Shown: positions 7,744 through 16,423 of the stretch, one piece after another
Numbering within the stretch: the stretch's first letter is position 1
How the letters are laid out: the number at the start of each line of letters is the position of its first letter
NCBI RefSeq assembly: GCF_003710865.1
Contig: NZ_RHHO01000039.1
Location: 113,537 to 177,536 of the forward strand
Reading direction: 5' to 3'
DNA length: 64,000 nt
Source: Brevibacillus borstelensis
GTDB lineage: Bacteria; Bacillota; Bacilli; Brevibacillales; Brevibacillaceae
Notes under the pieces: generated by a model
Told to the model about the DNA's origin: nothing
The model's input: the letters and a program-made list of their open reading frames with translations, nothing else
Databases searched by the model: none
Made by a program: the position numbers and the translations under genes

Positions 7744-8541
7744 TTATTCTGAAGTATTGTGGGACTGGATGGACTGTCTGCTTTTTCTCGCAAACACGAT
7801 CAGCAAGATAATGCCCACCGCGATTAGAGAAAGGCTGACCAATTGGGCAACGCGCAATGTTCCGCCGATCAGGAGAGAGTCTGTACGCATGCCCTCGATA
7901 AAAAAGCGGCCGATTGAATACAGGACCAGATAGCTGAACAATACTTGTCCGTCAAAGCGTTTGAAGCGGTACAGCATTGCCATCAGGATGGCGAAGACGA
8001 GCAGGTTCCACATCGACTCGTAGAAGAACGTTGGGTGGTAATACTGCCCCCCGATGTACATCTGGTCGCGGATAAACGCAGGAAAATGAGCCATGTACTC
8101 CGCAGTTGCCGGTCCGCCGTGCGCTTCCTGGTTAATAAAGTTGCCCCAGCGGCCGATCGCTTGCCCCAGAATGACACTGGGAATCATCGCATCCCCCAGC
8201 AGCAAAAACGGCAGGTTGTGCTTGCGGACATACCAGGCACCGGCGAGAACGCCGCCGATCAAGCCGCCGTGAATCGCCAGCCCTCCTTCCCAAACGTAGA
8301 AAACGGAGAGGAGATTGTCTTTGTACTGGTCCCACTCAAAAATGACGTAGTAAGCACGAGCGCAAATGATGGCAGCGGGAATGATGAGTACGACCATGTT
8401 CAGGACGTGATCAGGATCTATGCCCGAACGCTTGGCATTGTAGCGGGCGAGATAGGTTCCCAGAAAAAACGCAAACCCCATAATGATTCCGTACCAGTGA
8501 ATATTGATGGGGCCAAGTGATAATGCTATCGGATCAATCAT
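7744..8541 (-). CDS. lgt: Prolipoprotein diacylglyceryl transferase
   Basis: A 265-residue membrane enzyme that moves diacylglycerol from phosphatidylglycerol to the lipobox cysteine of prolipoproteins, the first step of lipoprotein maturation. It has seven hydrophobic helices, HGGLIGG at 91-97 and the Lgt signature GQAIGRWGNFINQEAHG at 126-142, whose Arg and Asn contact the lipid head group. Start is ATG 8541 (MIDPIALSLG) with AAGGAGGA nine bases upstream; the longer upstream frame has no ribosome site. Several lipoproteins in this window (the GerC protein, 60356) would be substrates. Confidence 0.95.
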   Translation of the reverse strand: MIDPIALSLGPINIHWYGIIMGFAFFLGTYLARYNAKRSGIDPDHVLNMVVLIIPAAIICARAYYVIFEWDQYKDNLLSVFYVWEGGLAIHGGLIGGVLAGAWYVRKHNLPFLLLGDAMIPSVILGQAIGRWGNFINQEAHGGPATAEYMAHFPAFIRDQMYIGGQYYHPTFFYESMWNLLVFAILMAMLYRFKRFDGQVLFSYLVLYSIGRFFIEGMRTDSLLIGGTLRVAQLVSLSLIAVGIILLIVFARKSRQSIQSHNTSE

Positions 8542-8649
8542 GTTGTATTCCTCCTTGCCTCCAAACATCTCTGCACAGTATAGCACAAATCGCATGCGCA
8601 GTTCCAATTGTGCAGATGGCAACAGCAGGCAGCCTGTGGACCGCCGCAC

Positions 8650-9552
8650 TTATGGCTTTTGTTTCAGAAAGGCCAGGATCGAATCAAGGGAAGCACGCTT
8701 CTGGTCATGGACGGCAGCGAACAAATCGCCGAACTTTTGCAACCGTTCGGGAACCGTATGGACGGTGAAATCAGTCGGGTGGATATGGGGAACCTCTTCC
8801 CAGCGAAGCGGTGTGGAAACGGTCGCTTCCTTGCGGGCCCGCGTCGAATAGGGGGCGGTCAAGGTCTTTCCCCGCCAGGGCTGCAAGTAATCGATGTAGA
8901 GCTTCGTGCCCCTGTTCTTGACCAGGCGCTCCAATGTGATCAGATCAGGCCGCTTTTCCGCCAGGTAGGTCGCCAAGAAATGCCCGACCTGTCTCGTTTG
9001 TTCAAATGTATAACGACGTTCGATCGGAATGTAAATTTGCAAGCCCGATGCGCCAGAAGTCTTGACGACAGAGGGGAGCTGCAAATCGTCCAACAGCTCC
9101 TTCAAAAGCATGGCCGTTTCGGCGACGGGAGCGAATTCCGGTGTAGACGGGTCAAGGTCGAAAACGAGCTCAGTCGGTATCTCGTCTCCCGCCAGGTGAA
9201 ACGAGACGTGCCATTCCAGTGCCGCCTGATTCGCCAACCAAACAAGAGTCGCCGCATCATTTAAGAGGGGATAAGCGGTATTTTCCCATACGCTGGAAGC
9301 GATCCAGTCCGGAGCGTACTCAGGAATGTTCTTTTGATAAAAATGCTTGTCGTGGATGCCGTGGGGATAACGGATAACAGTTAAAAGGCGGTCTTTCGTA
9401 TAAGCCAGAAACGGAGAGGCGACCTCCATTAAATAACCGATGTAATCCCATTTGGTGACGTTTGCTTCCGGCCAAAGCGGTTTGGTTGGATTCGTAATCG
9501 TCAATTCCTTGCCCGCAACGGCAACGGTAATGTCAGCAGCTTCAGTAGGCAA
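8650..9552 (-). CDS. LigD-type NHEJ primase-polymerase (stand-alone polymerase domain)
   Basis: A 300-residue archaeo-eukaryotic primase-type polymerase like the PolDom of bacterial LigD, which fills gaps at double-strand breaks with a preference for ribonucleotides. Catalytic carboxylates are visible: FDLDPS (Asp132, Asp134) and LYIDYLQ (Asp221), with the SGASGLQIYIPI strand at 166-177 in between. N-terminal TNPTKPLWPEANVTKWDYI is typical. In B. subtilis this domain is fused to a ligase; here it is alone, and the ligase and Ku are encoded at 16.4 and 18.4 kb. Start is a TTG (9552) with GGGAGGG eight bases before. Confidence 0.9.
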   Translation of the reverse strand: MPTEAADITVAVAGKELTITNPTKPLWPEANVTKWDYIGYLMEVASPFLAYTKDRLLTVIRYPHGIHDKHFYQKNIPEYAPDWIASSVWENTAYPLLNDAATLVWLANQAALEWHVSFHLAGDEIPTELVFDLDPSTPEFAPVAETAMLLKELLDDLQLPSVVKTSGASGLQIYIPIERRYTFEQTRQVGHFLATYLAEKRPDLITLERLVKNRGTKLYIDYLQPWRGKTLTAPYSTRARKEATVSTPLRWEEVPHIHPTDFTVHTVPERLQKFGDLFAAVHDQKRASLDSILAFLKQKP

Positions 9553-9627
9553 GACAAATCCCTCCCTCTGGGACTAGTGCTGCCCCTACTTTTCCCGCAT
9601 TGGCCAAACATATGCAAGCGAGGCACC

Positions 9628-9658
9628 TGCATATTTTGGAAACCCGAGTAACATAATA
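9628..9658 (+). promoter_or_regulatory. Sigma-G-like promoter of the germination operon
   Basis: TGCATA (9628-9633), 18-base spacer, CATAATA (9652-9658). This fits the forespore sigma-G consensus (TGMATA, 17-18, CATAMTA) as I know it from Bacillus, and germination receptor operons are classic sigma-G targets. The first gene starts 30 bases downstream. A near-palindrome ACCAACAGTTGGT lies at 9669-9681 in the leader. Confidence 0.65.
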
Positions 9659-9688
9659 CGGGTAGCTTACCAACAGTTGGTGAATCGT

Positions 9689-11245
9689 ATGAAGCATACT
9701 CGTCAGTCAAAGAAGGAACAAAATATTGCCCAGTTAAACGAAAAAAGTCTGAGCGAGCTGGAGTCTTTTCCCGTTCGTTCTTCTTTGGAAGAGAACATTG
9801 AGATTCTTGAACATCTGTTTCAGGATTGCTCGGATTTTGTTCTGCGTGAGTTTCAACTGAAAGACAGTGTTCAAGCTTGTGCGGTCTTTGTAGATGGCTT
9901 GATTGATACGCAATCCGTTAATGAAGCACTGAGGGCGCTGATGATCCTGAAGGGTGGCCGGGAGAGCATCAGGAGCATCGAGCATGAAGTTCTCCCCGTC
10001 TCGCAAATTTCCGAGGTCACGAGCTACAAGGATTTTCTGTCGGCTGTGCTTGGGGGAGATACGGGAATTCTCGTAGACGGCAACGACATTGCTCTCACGC
10101 TCGGGATTCGCGGAGCCGAAAAACGTTCCGTAAACGAACCGGAAGGGGAAGCTGTCGTACGGGGGCCGCGGGAGGGATTCATTGAAAATATCCGGACGAA
10201 TACGTCCCTTCTCCGGCGGAAGCTGAAAACGCCCCGATTGAAAATGAAATCAATCGTCGTTGGCAAGGAGAGCAATACGAACCTCGTCGTTTCCTATCTG
10301 GAAGGAATAGTAGACCCTGCTTTACGGGACGAGGTTATTTCGAGAATCGAGCACATCGAGATCGACGCGGTTCTGGAATCGGGTTATATCGAAGAGATGA
10401 TCCAGGATAATGCTTTGTCGCCATTTCCGCAGGTCCAATATTCGGAAAGGCCTGATACGGTTGCAGCCGCTTTGCTGGAAGGGCGGATTGCTATTTTTGT
10501 CGACGGGACACCAATGGTCCTGATCGTTCCGACTACGTTCTGGATGATGATGCAAGCCAACGAGGATTACTATGAACGCTTTCAGATGGCCACACTCGTC
10601 CGCTGGCTGCGCTATTTGTTTTTGGCTATTTCTCTTGTTACACCGGCAGGCTATGTAGCGATTTCGACCTTCCATCAGGAGATGCTCCCAACCACTTTAT
10701 TGCTGAGCATCGCGGCAGCGCGGGAATCCATTCCGTTTCCGGCGATTGTCGAGGCGCTGATCATGGAGATTTCGTTCGAGGCCCTGCGCGAAGCGGGGAT
10801 TCGATTGCCGAAAACAGTAGGGCAGGCAGTCAGCATTCTGGGGGCGCTTGTCGTAGGACAGGCTGCCGTCCAGGCGGGAATCGTTTCGGCACCGATGGTA
10901 ATTGTCGTTTCGATCACGGGAATCGCTTCCTTCACCGTGCCGCATTACAATGCATCGATCGCTTTGCGGATGCTTCGTTTCCCATTGATGTTTGCCGCCT
11001 CCTTTTTGGGAATATACGGCATTCTGGTCGGCATTCTTCTGATTATGGGACACATGGCAAACCTTCGCTCGTTTGGGGTGCCGTACCTTTCCCCGCTGGC
11101 GCCGATGTCGATAGGCGACTTCAAGGATGTGCTGATTCGTGCTCCTTGGACAATAATGGAGAAACGCCCAAGCTTTACGGGGGTAGAGGACGAAAAACGC
11201 TTGAACACAGCCTCGATCAATAAGTCCAGACAAACGAGCGATTGA
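9689..11245 (+). CDS. Spore germination receptor A subunit (GerAA/GerKA family)
   Basis: About 518 residues in the A-subunit family of nutrient germinant receptors in the spore inner membrane. The soluble N-terminal half (to ~280) has the family features DCSDFVLREF, VFVDGLIDTQ, a GDTGILVDG strand and KMKSIVVGKESNTNLVVSYLEGI. The membrane half begins with ERFQMATLVRWLRYLF and includes TPAGYVAISTFHQEMLPTTLLLSIAAARESIPFPAIVEALIME in the expected place. With the B and C subunits it senses nutrients and triggers germination; the germinant is unknown. Start is ATG 9689 with a weak TTGGTGA site; GTG 9680 and TTG 9677 are alternatives. Confidence 0.92.
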   Translation: MKHTRQSKKEQNIAQLNEKSLSELESFPVRSSLEENIEILEHLFQDCSDFVLREFQLKDSVQACAVFVDGLIDTQSVNEALRALMILKGGRESIRSIEHEVLPVSQISEVTSYKDFLSAVLGGDTGILVDGNDIALTLGIRGAEKRSVNEPEGEAVVRGPREGFIENIRTNTSLLRRKLKTPRLKMKSIVVGKESNTNLVVSYLEGIVDPALRDEVISRIEHIEIDAVLESGYIEEMIQDNALSPFPQVQYSERPDTVAAALLEGRIAIFVDGTPMVLIVPTTFWMMMQANEDYYERFQMATLVRWLRYLFLAISLVTPAGYVAISTFHQEMLPTTLLLSIAAARESIPFPAIVEALIMEISFEALREAGIRLPKTVGQAVSILGALVVGQAAVQAGIVSAPMVIVVSITGIASFTVPHYNASIALRMLRFPLMFAASFLGIYGILVGILLIMGHMANLRSFGVPYLSPLAPMSIGDFKDVLIRAPWTIMEKRPSFTGVEDEKRLNTASINKSRQTSD

Positions 11246-11285
11246 GGAGGCTAAAATAAACAGAAATAACCGGGGGAGTGGTACT

Positions 11286-12461
11286 GTGAAAAGGAGTTCC
11301 CGCTTCAAAATTGCTAGTATCATCGTCATCCTGATTCATTCACTGCTGCTTACCGGGTGCTGGGATCGGGTAGAAGTGAACGATCTGGCGCTCATCCTTG
11401 CTTTCGCGGTGGATAAGGAAGAGGACGGCTTGTACCGGATGTCTGTACAACTCCCCCTGGTCAGCAGTCTCGGAGGTCCTTCCGGCGGTGGTGGAGGGAC
11501 CAGTGGAGACAAGAGTTATTATGTGGATTCGGCTACCGGAAAAACACTCCGGGAAGCGAACAACGTTTTGCAGTCAAGGATGAGTCGAAAGCTTTTTTAC
11601 GCCCATCATCGGGTGATTGTCATTGGCGAGGAGACAGCCAAATCAGGGCTGAGAGAAATACTTGATGTCATCGCCCGTTTTCCGGAAAACCGCCTGACAG
11701 CATACATGGTCGTGGCGAAAGGGAAAGGCTTCGATCTTCTCAAAGCCCAGCCTCAGTTCGAGAGATTTTCTGCGGAAGCGATGAGAGAATTGATCAAAAT
11801 GGTGGGTGTTACCGTTACGGTAAAAGACATTGCGCAGATGTTGAATACACCTGGTGTCGATGCGTATCTGCCAGTATTGGCAAGCGTTGATTCCAGACCA
11901 AAAGGGAAATCAAAGGAAATCGAGCTGATCGGTTTTTCCATGTTTCGCGATGATCGGTTCGCTCATTTTTTAACTTTGGAGCATGCCAAAGGGATTCGAT
12001 GGTTCCAACCGACTTTCTATTCGTACGCTACGGATTTTGATATCCGAAAAAACAGGGAGATCAGTGTTCAAGTAAATCAAGGTAGGATGGAAATTACACC
12101 GATCGTCCGTAATGGAAAGGTTCATTTTCAAATAAACGTCCACGCGAGAGCGGCAATCATTGAAGATCACAGCGGTACCGATTGGGGAAACTCGAAGAAT
12201 TTGCGCATGCTGGAAAACAAGCTGGCTGCCAACATAAGCGAAGGCATACGAACAACCCTTCAGGAAATGGTGAAAAACCAGAGCGACATAGCGGGGTTGG
12301 GACTGGTGCTCGCAAGAAAATATCCTCAGCTATGGAAAACATCGTTTCGCGAAAACTGGGACAAGCATTTGAAAGCAGTGACATTTGAGATTCGTACCAG
12401 AGCGACTGTTCCAAACATCGGACAAACCACAGAGAACCTAACCAAGGAGGAGATGAGATAA
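11286..12461 (+). CDS. Spore germination receptor C subunit lipoprotein (Ger(x)C family)
   Basis: A 391-residue lipoprotein with a signal peptide ending in a lipobox LLTGC (Cys25), immediately followed by WDRVEVNDLALI, the hallmark of GerC proteins. Domains follow the family: a first alpha/beta domain with SATGKTLREANNVLQSRMSRKLFYAHHRVIVIGEE, a middle domain and a C-terminal domain ending in WDKHLKAVTFEIRTRATV. It is displayed on the outer face of the spore inner membrane and is expected to depend on Lgt. It follows the A gene after 40 bases, with GGGGGAGTGG before the ATG. Confidence 0.92.
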   Translation: MKRSSRFKIASIIVILIHSLLLTGCWDRVEVNDLALILAFAVDKEEDGLYRMSVQLPLVSSLGGPSGGGGGTSGDKSYYVDSATGKTLREANNVLQSRMSRKLFYAHHRVIVIGEETAKSGLREILDVIARFPENRLTAYMVVAKGKGFDLLKAQPQFERFSAEAMRELIKMVGVTVTVKDIAQMLNTPGVDAYLPVLASVDSRPKGKSKEIELIGFSMFRDDRFAHFLTLEHAKGIRWFQPTFYSYATDFDIRKNREISVQVNQGRMEITPIVRNGKVHFQINVHARAAIIEDHSGTDWGNSKNLRMLENKLAANISEGIRTTLQEMVKNQSDIAGLGLVLARKYPQLWKTSFRENWDKHLKAVTFEIRTRATVPNIGQTTENLTKEEMR

Positions 12462-12462
12462 A

Positions 12463-12699
12463 ATGAACCTGATTTTTGCAGGGATTTTTCTCCTTTCCTT
12501 CTCTTTGATGGCAATCCGTGACATCATGTTACAGCATCACCGTTCTTCAAAAATGAGAGTGGTCATCTATCTGCTCTATATCGCAACGCTGTGCCTGTTC
12601 GTCGCTGCGTTTTACCAGGTTGATATCTTCAAGCCCTTTCAAAACACGATCAGTGCTTTCGAGTCAAGGGTTAAAGCATGGATGATGAGCCTTTACTAA
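12463..12699 (+). CDS. Small two-helix membrane protein, germination receptor D subunit
   Basis: A 78-residue protein with two hydrophobic helices (about 1-18 and 32-51) separated by a short basic loop (QHHRSSKMR). Its size, topology and place between the C and B genes match the small D subunits found in many Bacillus ger operons (for example GerKD, GerUD), which tune receptor function. It starts one base after the C-gene stop, with AAGGAGGAGA in the C coding end as the ribosome site. The match rests on size and context rather than motifs. Confidence 0.75.
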   Translation: MNLIFAGIFLLSFSLMAIRDIMLQHHRSSKMRVVIYLLYIATLCLFVAAFYQVDIFKPFQNTISAFESRVKAWMMSLY

Positions 12700-14057
12700 G
12701 GGGGCAGGAAAATTTGCAAGTCAAACAAGTGATCAACCATCGCCAGATCGCCTGGCTGACGAGCGGTGTGATTATGACAGGGGCCGTTGTCAGCCTTCCG
12801 CAGCAACTGGCGGTCGTGGCCAGAAACGATGCCTGGCTGTCCCAATTGCTGCCTGTCATGTATACGGTTCTTGTCGCCTATGTGTTTGAAAGGCTCATTC
12901 GGGCTTATCCGGGGAAGAACATATTTGAAATCTTGATAGAGACCAGAGGGCGTGTTGCCGGCAGCCTGCTTAATGGAATACTGCTGCTTTTTTTCTTGCT
13001 CATCCTTTTGCGCGATATAAAAGGAGTCGGTCATTTTCTGCATCTCAGTTTGCTGAGCGAGACCCCGCTGGAGATTATTCTTCTCGTCTTTGTCGTGGTT
13101 CTCCAGTATTTCGGGCGGTCCAGCATGGAAGTGGCGGCTCGGGTAAATGAGATGTATTTCCCGATGTTTTTTATACTCTCTTTCTCGATGTATTTTATCT
13201 TGTCCAACGAATATGATCTTCGACGACTCGAGCCGATTATGGACAGCAAGTTTGTCGCGTTGCTGCTGAGCAATTGGATGTCAGGGGGGTTGTACGGGGA
13301 TATCTTTGTTTTTGGCGCTTTTTTGCATGCCATTTCCCAATCCCGGTTGTTTTTTTCGGCGGTTAAGCACGGGGCGACGATGGCCGGCTTCGGAATAATG
13401 CTGATCCTGATTATTCAACTGGGTGTCATGGGATACCTGATCACAAGCCGCTTGAATTATCCCGTATATGTTCTCGTTGAGCAGATCCACTTGACTGACT
13501 TCCTCGACCGGTTCGAGGTGATGCTGTTCAGCATCTGGTTTCCCGCTTTCGCGATTAAAGTGGTCATCACCTACTTGACCCTACTGATCGGGATCGGGAC
13601 GTTGACCAGAAGGGAGGACTATACGTATTGCAACGGGCCGTTTGGCTGGTTTGTCCTGATCCTCAGCATTACTACCTTTCCGCACATAAACGACGTGAAT
13701 AACTTCATCGGCTTTGTATTGCCTGTACTTGTTCCGTTGATCCAATGGCCAATGTTGCTATTGCTGTTCTTGTCCGCACGGCAAAAGGCAGGAAAGAGAG
13801 CAGGCTCGGATCAAGGCAGCCACCCTCTCCTAAAGAAATATCGCAGATACACACGATTGTGGTGGATATGTTTTGCCATATGCACGATTTCTCTTTTGAT
13901 CGGTTCATTTATAGAGCCCTTTTATGGGGGATGGGGAAGAGTTTTCGGTGCCGTTTACTTTTTTGGATTTTTGGCGGCGTTTATCTTCTCTTATTTGGAA
14001 CTGCAGTCCCTGAATCATATCATGGAGCGAGCAAAATCAATCGCGAGAAGGGCTTAG
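12678..14057 (+). CDS. Spore germination receptor B subunit (GerAB/GerKB-type permease), C-terminally extended
   Basis: A 459-residue member of the amino acid/polyamine-permease-like B subunits that bind the germinant. The typical core is present: QIAWLTSGVIMTGAVVSLPQQ at the start, PGKNIFEI, GRVAGSLLN, RVNEMYFPMFF. Usual B subunits are about 365 residues with ten helices. This one continues with a basic linker (about 375-395) and two further hydrophobic helices. ATG 12678 overlaps the D gene and has AAGGG upstream; TTG 12714 (with GGGGGCAGGA) is an equally likely start that would avoid the overlap. Confidence 0.88.
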   Translation: MDDEPLLRGQENLQVKQVINHRQIAWLTSGVIMTGAVVSLPQQLAVVARNDAWLSQLLPVMYTVLVAYVFERLIRAYPGKNIFEILIETRGRVAGSLLNGILLLFFLLILLRDIKGVGHFLHLSLLSETPLEIILLVFVVVLQYFGRSSMEVAARVNEMYFPMFFILSFSMYFILSNEYDLRRLEPIMDSKFVALLLSNWMSGGLYGDIFVFGAFLHAISQSRLFFSAVKHGATMAGFGIMLILIIQLGVMGYLITSRLNYPVYVLVEQIHLTDFLDRFEVMLFSIWFPAFAIKVVITYLTLLIGIGTLTRREDYTYCNGPFGWFVLILSITTFPHINDVNNFIGFVLPVLVPLIQWPMLLLLFLSARQKAGKRAGSDQGSHPLLKKYRRYTRLWWICFAICTISLLIGSFIEPFYGGWGRVFGAVYFFGFLAAFIFSYLELQSLNHIMERAKSIARRA

Positions 14058-14083
14058 AGAAACAGAGCTTGAGCTGTCGGAAA

Positions 14084-14123
14084 GAGCCGGTTTTCACCAG
14101 GGCAAGGGTGGAACCGGCTTTAC
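14084..14123 (+). terminator. Terminator of the germination operon
   Basis: AGCCGGTTTTCACC (14084-14097) pairs with GGGTGGAACCGGCT (14106-14119) around a short loop, 27 bases after the last gene. The T tail is weak (TTTACACTT), so termination may be partial. Confidence 0.6.
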
Positions 14124-14351
14124 ACTTGTACGACCTTTGCAATCCTGGGATTGCTCAAAATGATTTGACTTTTCCATGAAGTGGATTTACAATCTTCGCC
14201 AATACTTGTTTGCTCGTAAGTATGCAGCCAGCCTCTTCTTGCCTGATGATCTCGCAACGGTTTGATTGCCTGATTCATGCGAAACGGGAACATGAAACCG
14301 ATCAATATGCAAGGCTGCCCAAAATTTAGACTGGAAAGGTGGTTCCCGTTC

Positions 14352-15677
14352 GTGTCAAAAGAACCCTGTGATGCAAGCGCAAACCAAAATCAAAAATCGA
14401 GCTTCCACCATTACATTCAATCCCCGGAAATGCAGGGGAAGCTGTACAAGCGGACGTTGCTTATCGTTGTCATTTCACAAATTTTCGGAGGAGCCGGCCT
14501 TGCAGCCGGGGTAACGGTCGGAGCGCTGCTCGCCCAGGATATGCTCGGAACGGACAGCTTTGCGGGGATTCCTGCCGCGCTGCTCACCCTTGGTTCTGCA
14601 GTAGCCGCGATGCTGGTCGGGCGGCTCTCTCAGCGTTTCGGACGTCGTTTTGGACTCGCAGCAGGATTCTTGACTGGTGGCGTAGGTGCGGTTGGGGTAG
14701 TGCTTGCGGCTGTTGGTCACAATATATGGCTTCTTTTCGCTTCGCTGCTGCTCTATGGTGCAGGCACGGCTTCAAACCTGCAAGCACGCTATGCAGGGAC
14801 GGACTTGGCTAAGCCGCAACAGCGGGCAACAGCAGTCAGTATTGCAATGGTGTCCACTACTTTCGGTGCGGTTGCTGGTCCAAATCTGGTGGAGGTAATG
14901 GGGCGATTCGCCGCCTCGATCGGAGTTCCGGCTCTGGCAGGTCCTTTCATTCTAGGTGCCGCCGCGTTTATTCTGGCAGGGCTTGTATTTCTGACCTTCC
15001 TCCGTCCGGACCCATTCGTTGTAGCCAAGGCAATCGCTGATGCACACAAAAAGGATCAAAGCCCGGCTGCGAAAGAAAGCTCGCTCGTATCCGCAAACAC
15101 CCGGGGCATTATTGTCGGGGCGACCGTCATGATTTTAACCCAAATCGTTATGGTCGCGATCATGACGATGACACCTGTTCACATGAAACACCACGGGCAT
15201 GGGCTCAGTGAGGTAGGGTTGGTCATCGGCGTTCATATTGGCGCCATGTACCTGCCGTCTCTTGTGACCGGTATTCTCGTTGACAAGGTGGGACGAGTGG
15301 CGATGTCATTTGCGTCTGGGGCGATTCTGCTTGCAGCCGGGGTCCTGTCGGCTGTCGCACCTGCAGATTCCATGCTGCTGCTCACGATTGCTCTCGCTCT
15401 GCTCGGGCTTGGCTGGAACTTCGGATTGATCAGCGGCACAGCGCTTATCGTAGATGCAACCAACCCGTCTACTCGGGCAAAAACGCAAGGTACCATTGAT
15501 GTCCTGGTTGCTTTGGCGGGGGCTTCGGGCGGAGCATTATCCGGCATGGTCGTAGCGCATTCCAGCTACGCGGCCCTTTCGCTTGGCGGCGGCGTTCTTT
15601 CACTGCTGCTGATACCAGTTGGCATTTGGTACCATAGCAAACATAAAGCGGCCAAATCTGAGAGCATGTCGCTATAA
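14352..15677 (+). CDS. MFS transporter
   Basis: A 441-residue major facilitator transporter with about 12 hydrophobic helices, many rich in Gly and Ala. Motif A-like VGRLSQRFGRRFGL lies between helices 2 and 3, and GILVDKVGRVAMS is its counterpart in the second half; KAIADAHKKDQSPAAKES is the central loop. It resembles multidrug-type facilitators. Start is taken as GTG 14352, nine bases after AAGGTGG; the frame continues upstream to 14277 but without a ribosome site. The substrate is unknown, and no regulator gene is next to it. Confidence 0.82.
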   Translation: MSKEPCDASANQNQKSSFHHYIQSPEMQGKLYKRTLLIVVISQIFGGAGLAAGVTVGALLAQDMLGTDSFAGIPAALLTLGSAVAAMLVGRLSQRFGRRFGLAAGFLTGGVGAVGVVLAAVGHNIWLLFASLLLYGAGTASNLQARYAGTDLAKPQQRATAVSIAMVSTTFGAVAGPNLVEVMGRFAASIGVPALAGPFILGAAAFILAGLVFLTFLRPDPFVVAKAIADAHKKDQSPAAKESSLVSANTRGIIVGATVMILTQIVMVAIMTMTPVHMKHHGHGLSEVGLVIGVHIGAMYLPSLVTGILVDKVGRVAMSFASGAILLAAGVLSAVAPADSMLLLTIALALLGLGWNFGLISGTALIVDATNPSTRAKTQGTIDVLVALAGASGGALSGMVVAHSSYAALSLGGGVLSLLLIPVGIWYHSKHKAAKSESMSL

Positions 15678-15795
15678 AGCGGAGTGGATTCATCCCCGGC
15701 TATTTCCTGCAGCTTGCGGAACATACCAGAAAAAATGGAATTGGCCGACTGGACAAGCTGCCTTTTTTCCTCGACGCTTTGCTTTTCCCGTTAAA

Positions 15796-16210
15796 ATGAG
15801 TTCCGCAATGATCAAAGGTACAGAGCGGCCCGTATGCCCGATCATCAGGTATTCAGGTAACAAAGTTTGAGGCCGGTTTTGCGGAAGCGGTGCCGGATGT
15901 TCAAAATCATATGGTAAATGCATAGGGAACCGTACATGGTGCAGTTATCTATGCGTTGGCTGACCACGCATTTTCGGTTGCCTGTAACGCGTACGGAAAT
16001 ACATCCTTGAGGCATCTCCACCACTATTCAGTTTATGGAATCAGCAAAGCCGGAGACAGAATCGTTGCCCGTGCGACGGAGGTTAAACGAAACGTTCGTA
16101 CAGGATTCTATCGGATCGATAAATGTCACGAGGAAAATCTGATAGCTACGATGGAGGCAGTGTCATATCGGAAGGACCACTACTTTGTAGAACTTGATGA
16201 ACAGAAATAA
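15796..16210 (+). pseudogene. Decayed PaaI-type hotdog thioesterase gene
   Basis: Three frames together spell a PaaI-family thioesterase. From 15796 the frame reads MSSAMIKGTERP; after a shift near 15830 it reads YARSSGIQVTKFEAGFAEA, then HMVNA, an in-frame TAG (15923-15925) where the family has His, and GTVHGAVIYALADHAFS with the catalytic Asp. A short stretch (about 16008-16050) makes sense only in another frame, ISTTIQFMESAKP, before the first frame resumes with AGDRIVARATEVKRN and ends at 16210. So it has one stop and at least three frame changes. Intact homologues hydrolyse ring-CoA thioesters in phenylacetate breakdown; no other paa gene is nearby. Just upstream, 15700-15798 reads LAEHTRKNGIGRLDKLP and stops overlapping the ATG, perhaps the end of another lost gene. 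Confidence 0.75.
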
Positions 16211-16216
16211 ATAAAG

Positions 16217-16270
16217 GCAGTGCAAAGTCTGAGGCTATCCTTTCTGTCTTGGGCTAGCACTGCTTTTTTT
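16217..16270 (+). terminator. Rho-independent terminator after the pseudogene
   Basis: GCAGTGC (16217-16223) pairs with GCACTGC (16257-16263), followed by seven T. The loop is long (33 bases). It suggests the dead thioesterase gene once ended an operon. Confidence 0.65.
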
Positions 16271-16423
16271 CGCAGCAGCCAAAAACGAGTGATTCAAAGC
16301 TGTCTCCGTTTCTAAGAAAAGAACCGCTTTTTTGTGTTCTGCCGGCATCATGCATTTGAATGGCCGAATGTGGAGATGTTGATGGTAAGAGGTACGAATT
16401 AATCCTTTTCATGAGGTGAAAGG

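Noticed and set aside
13745..14179. Open frame of 144 codons overlapping the end of the B subunit gene
   Set aside because: Out of frame with a clear membrane protein and without a ribosome site.
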